Source: a virus
IMG/VR virus record: IMGVR_UViG_3300009285_000365
Coordinates: 1 to 41,179 of that record
Strand: one strand, 5' to 3'
Length of the DNA: 41,179 nt
Both the position numbers and the translations under genes were made by a program. Shown here in pieces: positions 15,595 to 23,343 of this stretch (position 1 is its first letter; each line of letters opens with the position of its first letter). The notes below the pieces were generated by a model, which did not search any database, was not told the origin of the DNA, and was given only the letters and a program-made list of their open reading frames with translations.

Positions 15595-16068
15595 TCACTT
15601 CGATAGTGATATGTCGATCTGATGCTTGATGAAATTCGTCACGGTTTCGGCTTCCTGTTCGGCAACGTCAGCCGTGGTCTGCCAGCCGATGCGCTTCAAG
15701 GCGCTGGCCTGTTCGTCTGCGCCCTGGACATACTTACCGTAACTCACATTATTACCCACCACGCCAGTCAATCCGCTGTTCCTGTATTCCACCGTCCACT
15801 TGCGCCCCAGGTTCTCGGATGACTTGCGCCCATGCCAGCTACCTTTCTTTAGCGCCCACTTGCTGCCCCAGCCGCGCTGATACCATGTATTGTTACCCTT
15901 GCTTGTAAACGTTGTCTTAGGCTCATTCGCTCCCGTGGCTGGTGGGTACTTGGCAACCTTACCCTTGACGTGCAGGGTAGCCGCCTTGATGCCAGCCTTG
16001 ATGCCGGGCTCAACGTTCTCGAACTTGATGCGTAGCTTGTCTAAGCCTTTGATCTGGATGGTGGACAT
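15595..16068 (-). CDS. HK97 gp10-like neck/head protein
   Basis: A 157-residue protein. Seen: an N-terminal MSTIQIKGLDKLRIKFENV and GIKAGIKAATLHVKGKVAKY, a layout common to HK97 gp10-like proteins, then a basic, Gly/Trp-rich middle (NTWYQRGWGSKWALKKGSWH) and YVQGADEQASALKRIGWQTT. Such proteins sit at the neck or complete the head. Gene position between the SPP1 gp7-like gene and the small accessory genes is slightly unusual, since gp10-like genes usually lie after the connector. Moderately sure. Confidence 0.55.
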   Translation of the reverse strand: MSTIQIKGLDKLRIKFENVEPGIKAGIKAATLHVKGKVAKYPPATGANEPKTTFTSKGNNTWYQRGWGSKWALKKGSWHGRKSSENLGRKWTVEYRNSGLTGVVGNNVSYGKYVQGADEQASALKRIGWQTTADVAEQEAETVTNFIKHQIDISLSK

Positions 16069-16086
16069 TGTGAGAATGTGGCAAGG

Positions 16087-16761
16087 TCACGCTTTCGGTT
16101 TAGGCAAGCTGCTATTAATCCAGCATCTACAATTTACATGCGCTGGCGGCGGGTCGTTCCATCCATTGCCCCTTACGTTGCCGTTGAGTGGGGCGCAGAT
16201 CGGACAGGTGATATCGTCGTTATTAGTCGCCCATTCCTGGACCATCTCAACGCCCAACTTTCTCAACTCCTCCACGATAGTCAATTCACCTTGCGCCGAT
16301 GCCCTTGTAACCTCGGTAACAGCAATAGACGACGCCCTGTTTGCCCCAAATATCCTTGCTAGACGCGCTTCCAAATCTCCACGCGTCATGCCCTGTTCAA
16401 AAAACGATGCGATAGATTCTTGTACAGCGCGCCGCGTTGTGTTGGTTATTCCGCGCACTAACTCATAGCTATAATTCCTAGCCCATACTGCCGCCTGTGT
16501 GTTAATCAGATCCCACGAAACGCCAATCGGAATACCCTGCATCAGCCGCTCCGCGCTATCCAAATACACCTCGCTCAGGAATGGCACAAAAGAGCCGTTC
16601 AACTCACTGGCTACCTTATCCCAAAACGACGCGGGCACATTGCCGTAGTTGGGTGGGTTGCCAAGGAGGGTGAGTAGCTCCTTGCGGTGCGCAGAAGATA
16701 GCTTGCTGAAACGGCGGGCTAACTCTGACTCAAGCGTATCGCGATTAGGGATGTCTGCCAT
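16087..16761 (-). CDS. Head morphogenesis protein (SPP1 gp7 / Mu F-like minor head protein)
   Basis: A 224-residue protein associated with the portal and packaged DNA entry. The conserved Mu F-like block is clear: RASSIAVTEVTRASAQGEL, then WATNNDDITCPICAPLNG and the terminal PPAHVNCRCW with the Cys/His residues characteristic of the family. The N-terminal half is helical (ESELARRFSKLSSAHRKELL). It is shorter than Mu F, as in many siphophages. Its place two small genes after the portal fits. Confident for the family. Confidence 0.8.
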   Translation of the reverse strand: MADIPNRDTLESELARRFSKLSSAHRKELLTLLGNPPNYGNVPASFWDKVASELNGSFVPFLSEVYLDSAERLMQGIPIGVSWDLINTQAAVWARNYSYELVRGITNTTRRAVQESIASFFEQGMTRGDLEARLARIFGANRASSIAVTEVTRASAQGELTIVEELRKLGVEMVQEWATNNDDITCPICAPLNGNVRGNGWNDPPPAHVNCRCWINSSLPKPKA

Positions 16762-16762
16762 G

Positions 16763-16993
16763 TTATTTACCCATCATGTAATCAGCCATGTAAATTGCAT
16801 CTCTCGCGGTGCTAAACTGTATCTCTAAAATCTTCACGCTTTCACCTGGAATAGCGACGCGCGCACAGTACGCTTTATTGCCGTGGCAATCCTTTATCCT
16901 GATACACTTACCGAACTTATGAATTGTCACGGTAGCATCTATGCCAAACTTGGTTATATTAAATGCGTCCTTCAGCGTTGGATTGTCTGCCAT
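16763..16993 (-). CDS. Small phage protein of unknown function
   Basis: A 76-residue protein starting MADNPTLKDAFNITKFGIDA. It has two cysteines (KCIRIKDCHG) and the helix ARDAIYMADYMMG at the end. Its ATG shares a base with the previous stop (TAATG), so the two small genes are translated together. Not recognised; no membrane segment or DNA-binding motif is visible. Confidence 0.5.
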   Translation of the reverse strand: MADNPTLKDAFNITKFGIDATVTIHKFGKCIRIKDCHGNKAYCARVAIPGESVKILEIQFSTARDAIYMADYMMGK

Positions 16994-17202
16994 TACTCAA
17001 CCTTTACTAGCTTCACCTCGTTATCGTTGTACCCGCATAGAACAAGAATCGGGTTGTTGCTCTGCAACCACTCGTTGATAACAGCCTTCAATCTCTCAAG
17101 CTCGGAGGGGTGGGGGAATTGGGAGAAATACAGAATATACTTCTTGTTTGGGTCAATCTCGATAACTGCCTGCAATCCTACATCCTTCTTGTTGTCGTCC
17201 AT
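16993..17202 (-). CDS. Small phage protein of unknown function
   Basis: A 69-residue protein (MDDNKKDVGLQAVIEIDPNK) with alternating strands and one helix (PSELERLKAVINEWLQS). A GAAAGGA ribosome site lies before the ATG. It lies directly after the portal gene in a spacer-like position. Not recognised. Confidence 0.5.
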   Translation of the reverse strand: MDDNKKDVGLQAVIEIDPNKKYILYFSQFPHPSELERLKAVINEWLQSNNPILVLCGYNDNEVKLVKVE

Positions 17203-17276
17203 TGTGCATCCTTTCTATAATTCAGTCGCTGAATATTGGCGGTGGGGGAGGGGGCTTCCTGCGCTACTCTAGTCAT
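17178..17276 (-). CDS. Possible very small ORF (32 residues)
   Basis: ATG at 17276 with AAGGAA 8 bases upstream opens 32 codons (MTRVAQEAPSPTANIQRL...) and overlaps the start of the next gene. The spacing and ribosome site are decent, but composition gives no support and the length is minimal. Otherwise the 123-base gap before the next gene shows nothing. Confidence 0.2.
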   Translation of the reverse strand: MTRVAQEAPSPTANIQRLNYRKDAQWTTTRRM

Positions 17277-17325
17277 GGTAAAAATTCCTTGATCGCGATA
17301 AGAAACCTAATCAGAAACAATAACA

Positions 17326-18813
17326 TCACGGGTATCCTAACCATAAACTTGAGAAAATAGCCTTCACATCGGCCTCAGTCTGTGCATCCTCAAGCTGTGC
17401 GCCAACGGCTGCTATCGTCACCGGATCAATGTGGTCGCTCTCGAAGGCACACGCGGCAGGCTTGCCACGCTTCACCAGCTTTAGCGACTTCCCCTCCCAC
17501 TTCCCCAGGTCGATAGAACGCCTGTTCGGTGGGGGCTGCTTCAAAAGCCGTCTGTCGGGTACAACAAGCTCATCTTCGGATTCTTCATATCCACGTTCTA
17601 TATACATATTGTCCGCTTGCGGCTTTGCGTTGTCCATGTTTGCCTGTATCTCCGCGGCGCGCTTGGCTTTCTCCGCTATCATTGCCTCAATACGCTTATG
17701 GACTTCTGGGTCCAGGTCGTAGCCTAGAATGTCGGCGGCAAGCAAGAACTCCTCTGGCTTCTCCAATGCGGCAATCAGCTTTTCAAGGCTGGCGGCGCGC
17801 TCGTTCTCGCTGGCCTGAAACAGGTCCAACGCCTGCGGGTTGAACATGAACTTGTAGCCCAGCGGCTTGAATACCTGATCGTTCAGCACTTCGGCAATGA
17901 ACTCACATTCGGGTATAACAGTTTTGGTATATAAGTGCATATCGTCTTGCTCAGCAGTGGCACGGTTGGATGCGTTGCTGAACAGTACCGAATAAGGGAT
18001 ACCCAACGCGGCGGCAATGTCGATGCGCTTGCTCTCGGTGAGGTTGGTATTCTCTAAGCTCTCCAATCCTTCACCCACTACCACGGGCTTGACGGTATCA
18101 GCGTTGACAATATCCGTCTGCCAACTACCTTTCACCCCACGCTGAAACATGCGCTGCCACCATGATTTCAAGCGTTCCCGTTCAGCCGGCAGGATGTTAG
18201 TCGTGGTCAGCAGCGTTGCCTTGATAGCGCCCCGAGCAAAGAAGGCGGCGGCGAATTGGTCAGTATTCCACAGCACACCCGCGGCGGCGGCGGCTGCCTG
18301 CGCTGGGCTGGCCTGTGGCGGGCCAATCTCCACGAATGGATCACGCCCCCAGAAGTAGATGATGTCATCCACGGTGTAGGCGGTATCCTTGTTGCCCACT
18401 CTGCGCGTGAACGAGATAGCCCCGTCTGTGTCAATCTTCGGCCTGATACTGGAAGGCAGCAGGTAGCGCAATCCTTTTGTCATGAATTCGTTACGCAACT
18501 TGAAGGCATACGCGTAATTCCAGATGACCAGCGCGGCTTCCAACAGCCCGAACAGCCCGCCGGGGTTGGGCAGGAACTTGACCACGTTCTGATAATCTTC
18601 GCTGTTGTCGATCTCAGTCTCACCGCGATAGATCGAGAATGGCATACTGGCTACCGCGTCTGCGCGAATATCCACGCCGCGGAACAGCCAGGGGATTGCC
18701 TTGTAATAGGTCTGGATGTCCTTCTCGTCCTGGGGCTGCCCCGTGATGTACGTCCATGCGCCTTCGGGCAGGTCGCTCATGCTTACCGTCTTGAATGGGT
18801 TATAGTCGCTCAT
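17326..18813 (-). CDS. Portal protein (HK97 family)
   Basis: The portal is the ring at one head vertex through which DNA enters and leaves. Start chosen at ATG 18813 (MSDYNPFKTVSMSDLPE) because GAGG sits 5 bases before it; an upstream ATG would overlap terminase further. Seen: IPWLFRGVDIRADAVASMPF, NPGGLFGLLEAALVIWNYAY, DDIIYFWGRDPF, LESLENTNLTESKRIDIAAA followed by LGIPYSVLFSNASNRATAEQ, the core signature of PF04860 portals. 495 residues, a normal length. The C-terminal ~100 residues are charged and Pro-rich (RRLLKQPPPNRR). Confidence 0.85.
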   Translation of the reverse strand: MSDYNPFKTVSMSDLPEGAWTYITGQPQDEKDIQTYYKAIPWLFRGVDIRADAVASMPFSIYRGETEIDNSEDYQNVVKFLPNPGGLFGLLEAALVIWNYAYAFKLRNEFMTKGLRYLLPSSIRPKIDTDGAISFTRRVGNKDTAYTVDDIIYFWGRDPFVEIGPPQASPAQAAAAAAGVLWNTDQFAAAFFARGAIKATLLTTTNILPAERERLKSWWQRMFQRGVKGSWQTDIVNADTVKPVVVGEGLESLENTNLTESKRIDIAAALGIPYSVLFSNASNRATAEQDDMHLYTKTVIPECEFIAEVLNDQVFKPLGYKFMFNPQALDLFQASENERAASLEKLIAALEKPEEFLLAADILGYDLDPEVHKRIEAMIAEKAKRAAEIQANMDNAKPQADNMYIERGYEESEDELVVPDRRLLKQPPPNRRSIDLGKWEGKSLKLVKRGKPAACAFESDHIDPVTIAAVGAQLEDAQTEADVKAIFSSLWLGYP

Positions 18814-18820
18814 TGTCACC

Positions 18821-20062
18821 TCAATAAACTGTCCAGGGTACGTCACTTGCCCGTAACATCAGCGCCCGCGCCATCACGGTATCATCGTGCATACCCTGGG
18901 GTGCGCTGTACTGGCTGCGCCCCGTGGTAGGCGATACCTTGCGCTCGTAGGCTTCCAGCTCACCCGTCCAGATAGGGTCATTCTGGAACTGCCACTCTGC
19001 GCGCTCAAGCGTCAATGCCATGTTCTCAATCAGCGGCGGCTTGCTCTGCGCGGTGGTGTCAAATGCCACCACGGGTAGCCCATCACGCTGTAACTGTTCG
19101 ATAATCGGCGCGCCCATGGCGTTAGCCTCTGCCAGGATACTCACGGGCTGCCACTTGCCGTTTAGCACGCCCAACCGCCCACGCTGGAAGGCGTAATCGA
19201 TTTGATTGAAGCGGTCACGGTCAACCTCGCAATGGCAGTCAACGCACCCCACGCTGATAGCCGTGTAATCCGCTTGCTTGCCCCAATCTACGCCCATGAT
19301 AATAGCGTGCCCCTTGTGCGCCTCTGGTGTGGTAGCAGGTGCGCCTATGCAAGCGCCAATATTCCTGAATACCGCGCCCTCGTTCTCAAGGAATTCTGCT
19401 AATATCTCTTGCTTAAATGTATCGGTTGGCAGCGTATCGAACAGGTGCGCTATCTCGCCCCAGGGTATGTCGGTGTTCTCGTAGGGGTGCGGTTTGCGAA
19501 TTAGCCGCCCGTCAACGATCTCCGCGCCCAATGTGGGCACTTGCCAGCAGGCGCTATCGTCACGGTCACGCGCCCCGTGATGCTCACGCCAAAACCAGTT
19601 GCGCCCCTTCGGTGTTCCCATGCCCCAGAAGTCGCCGCCCGTGTCAATCAGCATGGCGCGCACCACCTCGTAATAGGCGTTTGGGTCCACGTCTGCTATC
19701 TCATCGAAGCCCACCCTGTCAGCGGTATGCCCGCGGGCGTTGTCTGGATCATCCATAGAACGGTAGATAATCTTCCCGCCCGTCTGCGCGTACTCCGCCG
19801 TCATGGTGGATTGCTTGAAGCTGAATATCCCACCTGCTGCGTGGCGTGTTTCGTTCCAGCCAATACGCACCTGATCGAATGTGGGCGCGCCCCACAAGAA
19901 GGTATTGCCGTGCAGCACAGAGTCAACCGCCAGGCTCATCATCAGCGTTGTTTTGCGCCACCTGCGCCCAGCCGATAGCCAGTTGAACCGCCGTGCTTCA
20001 CTCAGCACTCTCCTCTGTCCCTGGTGCGGGTATGGTAGTATGAGTTCGCCAGTCGTTGACAT
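18821..20062 (-). CDS. terL: Terminase large subunit
   Basis: The packaging motor and nuclease. Seen: N-terminal PYPHQGQRRVLSEARRFNWL, Walker A-like GRRWRKTT (residues 32-39), Walker B VGFDE (118-121 region), coupling block GMGTPKGRNWFW (~147-158), nuclease start IIMGVDWGKQADYTA (Asp259) and last acidic DDTVMARAL near residue 395. Walker A has Arg where most terminases have Gly (GRRWGKT), a single-codon difference. 413 residues is at the lower end for the family but both domains are complete. Overlaps the small subunit by 65 bases. Confidence 0.85.
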   Translation of the reverse strand: MSTTGELILPYPHQGQRRVLSEARRFNWLSAGRRWRKTTLMMSLAVDSVLHGNTFLWGAPTFDQVRIGWNETRHAAGGIFSFKQSTMTAEYAQTGGKIIYRSMDDPDNARGHTADRVGFDEIADVDPNAYYEVVRAMLIDTGGDFWGMGTPKGRNWFWREHHGARDRDDSACWQVPTLGAEIVDGRLIRKPHPYENTDIPWGEIAHLFDTLPTDTFKQEILAEFLENEGAVFRNIGACIGAPATTPEAHKGHAIIMGVDWGKQADYTAISVGCVDCHCEVDRDRFNQIDYAFQRGRLGVLNGKWQPVSILAEANAMGAPIIEQLQRDGLPVVAFDTTAQSKPPLIENMALTLERAEWQFQNDPIWTGELEAYERKVSPTTGRSQYSAPQGMHDDTVMARALMLRASDVPWTVY

Positions 20063-20381
20063 ACATAACCTTTAGGATTGCTTCGCCGCCGCTCGTAACA
20101 TCAAACTCTGACTTTGGCGGCCCGTCTATTTGTGCATACAGCCACTTGACCATATCCATCCAGTCACGCGGCGACAATTTCAGCACCTTGCCATCTGGCA
20201 GGGTTATTTCTCCAATCGTTGCGCCTTGCCACACAAGAACACCAAGCAGGCGCTTGCCGGATAATTTCTTTCCGTTGTACTCAACGGTATTTGCTCCGGC
20301 GCGCTCTAAAATATCTGTAAACGCCCTATTCTTTAGCGGGCGACCAGACGGATTTCCGCTCTGTCCCTTCTTGAATGGCAT
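19998..20381 (-). CDS. Terminase small subunit-like protein (DUF5681 N-terminus)
   Basis: A 127-residue protein starting MPFKKGQSGNPSGRPLKN, the unmistakable DUF5681 signature found in proteins directly before terminase large subunits. Then a helical part (FTDILERAGANTVEYNGKKL) and DPRDWMDMV-like helix (SPRDWMDMVKWLYAQIDGPP). It probably recognises the packaging site and delivers DNA to the large subunit. It overlaps TerL and also the preceding gene, so translation is coupled. Family sure, function by position. Confidence 0.7.
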   Translation of the reverse strand: MPFKKGQSGNPSGRPLKNRAFTDILERAGANTVEYNGKKLSGKRLLGVLVWQGATIGEITLPDGKVLKLSPRDWMDMVKWLYAQIDGPPKSEFDVTSGGEAILKVMYVNDWRTHTTIPAPGTEESAE

Positions 20382-20577
20382 TGCTCTGATCCTTATTGTT
20401 TATCAATGCGGTTGCTTCGATCTCCAACACCGCGCCCAACCGCTTACACTCCATCAACTGAACCGCGGCAAGCGTTTCCATCTCGCCAACGTCGAAGGTA
20501 AACCGCAAGCCACCATCAGCCATTGTCTGTATTCTTGCGACGCTTGCATGGAACTTGATAGTGCTCTCGTTTGGCAT
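20326..20577 (-). CDS. Conserved small phage protein upstream of terminase
   Basis: An 83-residue protein. Seen: STIKFHASVARIQTMADGGL, then RFTFDVGEMETLAAVQLMEC, a strand-strand-helix pattern with K-F-H-x-x-V-x-x-x-Q-T-x-x-D-G-G-L-R that I associate with a recurrent unnamed phage protein. The last ~18 residues overlap the DUF5681 gene in another frame (56 bases). Function unknown; place before terminase suggests a packaging or head role. Confidence 0.55.
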   Translation of the reverse strand: MPNESTIKFHASVARIQTMADGGLRFTFDVGEMETLAAVQLMECKRLGAVLEIEATALINNKDQSNAIQEGTERKSVWSPAKE

Positions 20578-20671
20578 ACCGTCTCCGTCTCCAAATCTCA
20601 GCCGTGCGCTTCATCATCCTTGCCCACGTCCACAGCACCGGCGCATCACTGCGTAGCTGGTCACGCTTCAC
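20516..20671 (-). CDS. Very small basic protein (51 residues, GTG start)
   Basis: Found by hand. GTG at 20671 overlaps the preceding stop as GTGA. The product reads VKRDQLRSDAPVLWTWARMM, then KRTAEIWRRRRYAKREHYQV: strongly basic with two tryptophans, as in small DNA- or RNA-binding proteins. It overlaps the next gene's start by 62 bases, and without it there would be an 90-base gap in an otherwise gapless array. Coding is plausible, function unknown. Confidence 0.45.
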   Translation of the reverse strand: MKRDQLRSDAPVLWTWARMMKRTAEIWRRRRYAKREHYQVPCKRRKNTDNG

Positions 20672-20847
20672 AGGCTGCGGTCCCAGTCACCCATGCTAAC
20701 GTCATCCGCCACTATCCTGGCGCTGTACCACTCGCGCCCCATCTCGTCGCTCCACAAGCAAGCCATAGCCAGCGGCGCGGGCAGCCACAGGCTAACGGGG
20801 TCGCCGTCGAAGGGGGTCAGCACCAGGAGGACAAGCGGATAGGTCAC
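20668..20847 (-). CDS. Small phage protein (59 residues, GTG start)
   Basis: The GTG at 20847 is preferred over an upstream ATG because it overlaps the glycosidase stop as GTGA and removes a low-complexity, shadow-like N-terminus. Product: MTYPLVLLVLTPFDGDPVSL and LAMACLWSDEMGREWYSARI, with strand-like hydrophobic stretches and acidic end SMGDWDRSL. Not a clear membrane protein. Not recognised. Confidence 0.5.
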   Translation of the reverse strand: MTYPLVLLVLTPFDGDPVSLWLPAPLAMACLWSDEMGREWYSARIVADDVSMGDWDRSL

Positions 20848-21638
20848 GTCAGCCTCTTGAACAAGTCCAGGCTTGCGCCGGCTAAATCCGAGTGCTGCCA
20901 GCCGTTGCCGCCGCACGTGTACCAGATAGCGCAGCGCAAATCTTCACGCCGCGCCGTGTCATGCACAATGCCAAGGTACTCCGCCTTCGCCGCGTCGTTA
21001 TCGTCCAGGCTGGATAGCAGGCTGGTTTCGGTAAGGTACAAATCAATATCGGTGTATGTCCGTAGCTTGCCAATCCGCTGCCGCAGGTTGTAATCGTTCA
21101 CCCACGGCATTGCCGAATACGCGTGGAAGCTGATACCGTCCAGCTTGGCAAGCGCCAACACTATCCGTATCCAGTAGTCAATCTCACACAGTCCAGCGCA
21201 CAGGATACGCAAGCCCGGATTGTGGCGCTTCACCGTGGCGTAGAACTCCGCATACTCAGCCGCCTTATCCTCCCACCCACCGCCCAGGTACACGCTGCTT
21301 TCAAACTTCGGCACGTCACACTCGTTACCCAACTCCCAATAATCTATGTGCGGGTATTGCTTCGCAAGGCATGACAGGTAATCCGCTATCATAGCCTGCT
21401 GCCCAGTGTCTGGGATAAATCCATTGGCGTGGATCACCGCTATCGTTTTGTACGCCATCCCGTCCAGCGCCGCCAGGTTGTCGTGCCCGATGTCGTCCGG
21501 CCAGCGTACCCCGTTCCATCGCACCCAGCCAGGATTGCAGTCACGGATGCGCGCATCTTGCGCCGCGGGCGAGCCGCTTTCCACGCCCAAGAGCGAGGGA
21601 GGGGTGGCGATCATGGGGAGATGGACGGTGTAGGTCAT
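20844..21638 (-). CDS. TIM-barrel glycoside hydrolase (clan GH-A-like)
   Basis: A 264-residue putative glycan-cleaving enzyme. Seen: barrel strands VRWNGVRWPDDIG, YKTIAVIHANGF, the acid/base motif YWELGNECD (Asn105-Glu106), HNPGLRILCAGL, GISFHAYSAMPW and the candidate nucleophile YLTETSLLS (Glu204). Spacing between the two glutamates (~98 residues) and the N-E pair fit clan GH-A. No signal peptide. It follows the LamG-phosphoesterase with a TAATG overlap, lying between the lysis and terminase genes, so it may be a virion or lysis-associated depolymerase. Exact family not determinable by eye. Confidence 0.65.
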   Translation of the reverse strand: MTYTVHLPMIATPPSLLGVESGSPAAQDARIRDCNPGWVRWNGVRWPDDIGHDNLAALDGMAYKTIAVIHANGFIPDTGQQAMIADYLSCLAKQYPHIDYWELGNECDVPKFESSVYLGGGWEDKAAEYAEFYATVKRHNPGLRILCAGLCEIDYWIRIVLALAKLDGISFHAYSAMPWVNDYNLRQRIGKLRTYTDIDLYLTETSLLSSLDDNDAAKAEYLGIVHDTARREDLRCAIWYTCGGNGWQHSDLAGASLDLFKRLT

Positions 21639-23248
21639 TACGCTGGCAAATCCGCCGGATAAGTCACGGAAAACGTTTCCTCTGCTCCGGTGGCAAGTTT
21701 CTGTTTGTTGGGGGAATACGTCTGGACGTCTATCGTGTTCGCGGAAGGTCTGAAAGTTACGAGCACAAGGTTGCCATTGCCCTCAACTTGGTAATTGGAT
21801 AACTTCTGATGTATCGCACGCCCGTTGTCTGACTCGCTCTCCAAATAACCAACACCATCAGTAATCACATGCCCAGAACCAACCCAGATGACATTATCAT
21901 GGGTTTTTATAACGCCCCATATACCCTCACCCCACGCGTGAAGTGTATTATCGGTATCAAGGTAAGCATGAGTCACAAGGATTGCATCCTTGTCCGCATG
22001 GGTAGTTAGTAAAGCATCGAGCCATGTCAATACCGCAGCGGGAGGTTCTTCCACCAGAGAAACCAGTAAATAGTCAACACTGTCGTGTGTTATGACCATC
22101 CAGTTATTCTCAGAATGACTGGCTTCGTAAAATCCACCGTTCCACCACGCTTGCCCTGTATAGCGGGCTTGCGGGAAAGTGGCATTGAAAGTTGTTGCGT
22201 CGCGAGTTGTCTTGTCGTCATAGTCATGCCCGCCGCACACAATCAAATAAGGCACACTCCCCGCGTCTAATAAATCAATCGCCTCGTCAGCGGCAGTCCA
22301 CTCCGCCGCCGTGCCAACCGTTTCAACCACATCTCCCTCGTGGAGTACAGCCAAAATGTTATAGGCAGCCATGTTGTCTGCCAGCCATTGACATTGCTGA
22401 TCCATGATCCACTCTCGCGAGGTCAATTGCACTAAATACTGTGTGTCTGGCATATAACAAACTGTGAACCCATCGGAATAGACAGTTGGAGACACAAGGG
22501 ACGCGCGAGCCAACGCCTTGTGCTGTGCGTCACTTAGTGGCGCGTTCCAAACCGCGCTGTTCGAGATATAACCGTCCCACGGGGTGGTAGGTGTAATTGA
22601 TCCCGCGCCTAGTATCGTTGCGCCGGATGTTGGTAGTCCAGTCCAATCCCCCCAGGGCATATCCGCGCCTTGTTTCGCTCCATTTACATATGCTCGCATA
22701 TACCCACCCGCAGCAGACCACGAAAGACCAATGCACATCCAGCCAGCATAAGACTCGGCGGGGTACGAGCGAATATTATCTCCCGTTGGGGTTTCTAGGT
22801 TAAATATGAGGGTTGTGGAAGTGGTAGTTTTTGATACCAATATCTGATGTGATGCGTCTGTGTAAAACCGGATAATAGTCCTGGCTGTGCCGTCCTCCCA
22901 CACGGACACATCGCGCATTTTCACCCAAACCATTAGCGCGCCCTCGTCGCCATTAAAGTCAGCGCGAAACGCAAGCGAGTACAGGTTTACATATCCACCG
23001 TTTGCTGGGTCCAATAAGATAGACCTGCTACTGCTGTCGGGACCAAGTTGGTTTAGTGTTACTCCGGTTTCAGTGTACGCGGCATGATTTTCGTTACCGC
23101 TTATGTCGTTGGCAACCAGACCGGATACTTCGTTCAACGGCCAATAAGCAATCAGATTGTCTGGTGCTGTATCCAGAACTAAATTCCCGTAATCCAACCC
23201 CCCTCCCATCACCACCGGCAGCATCCGTCGTAATAAACTACGTCTCAT
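21638..23248 (-). CDS. LamG-like domain fused to calcineurin-like phosphoesterase
   Basis: A 536-residue protein. Residues ~30-245 are a LamG/concanavalin-like glycan-binding domain (NLIAYWPLNEVSGLVANDIS, GALMVWVKMRDVS, YMRAYVNGAKQG, DGYISNSAVWNAPLSDAQHK). Residues ~260-480 are a metallophosphoesterase of the PDTQ type: MPDTQYL (267-270), HEGDVVE (303-309), GGHDYD where GNHD is usual (339-344), VTHAYLDTD and a late GSGH. The GNHD asparagine being Gly may change metal binding. No secretion signal is evident beyond the basic start MRRSLLRRML. Probably a tail- or capsid-attached protein acting on phosphate-containing surface polymers. Start overlaps the preceding in-frame extension by ATGA. Confidence 0.7.
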   Translation of the reverse strand: MRRSLLRRMLPVVMGGGLDYGNLVLDTAPDNLIAYWPLNEVSGLVANDISGNENHAAYTETGVTLNQLGPDSSSRSILLDPANGGYVNLYSLAFRADFNGDEGALMVWVKMRDVSVWEDGTARTIIRFYTDASHQILVSKTTTSTTLIFNLETPTGDNIRSYPAESYAGWMCIGLSWSAAGGYMRAYVNGAKQGADMPWGDWTGLPTSGATILGAGSITPTTPWDGYISNSAVWNAPLSDAQHKALARASLVSPTVYSDGFTVCYMPDTQYLVQLTSREWIMDQQCQWLADNMAAYNILAVLHEGDVVETVGTAAEWTAADEAIDLLDAGSVPYLIVCGGHDYDDKTTRDATTFNATFPQARYTGQAWWNGGFYEASHSENNWMVITHDSVDYLLVSLVEEPPAAVLTWLDALLTTHADKDAILVTHAYLDTDNTLHAWGEGIWGVIKTHDNVIWVGSGHVITDGVGYLESESDNGRAIHQKLSNYQVEGNGNLVLVTFRPSANTIDVQTYSPNKQKLATGAEETFSVTYPADLPA

Positions 23249-23343
23249 CTGTCACCTCGCTTGTAATCAGTCCCGGCCCCACCCACGTTCACTATTCCCG
23301 CGTCATCGCTAAAATATGTTAGCGGCGCTCCCGCCGGACTTTG
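23245..23343 (-). other. In-frame open extension after the endolysin stop codon
   Basis: After the TAA of the GH25 gene the same frame stays open for 32 codons (QSPAGAPLTYFSDDAGIVNV, then GGAGTDYKRGDR) and its TGA forms ATGA with the next gene's start, which is how true genes are joined here. No ATG starts it; a GTG inside would give only 15 residues. Either read-through of the ochre codon, a short GTG peptide, or a relic of a longer C-terminus. Confidence 0.4.

Noticed and set aside
20056-21093. 345-residue plus-strand ORF
   Set aside because: Antisense to three coupled minus-strand genes with recognisable motifs; no domain in the product.
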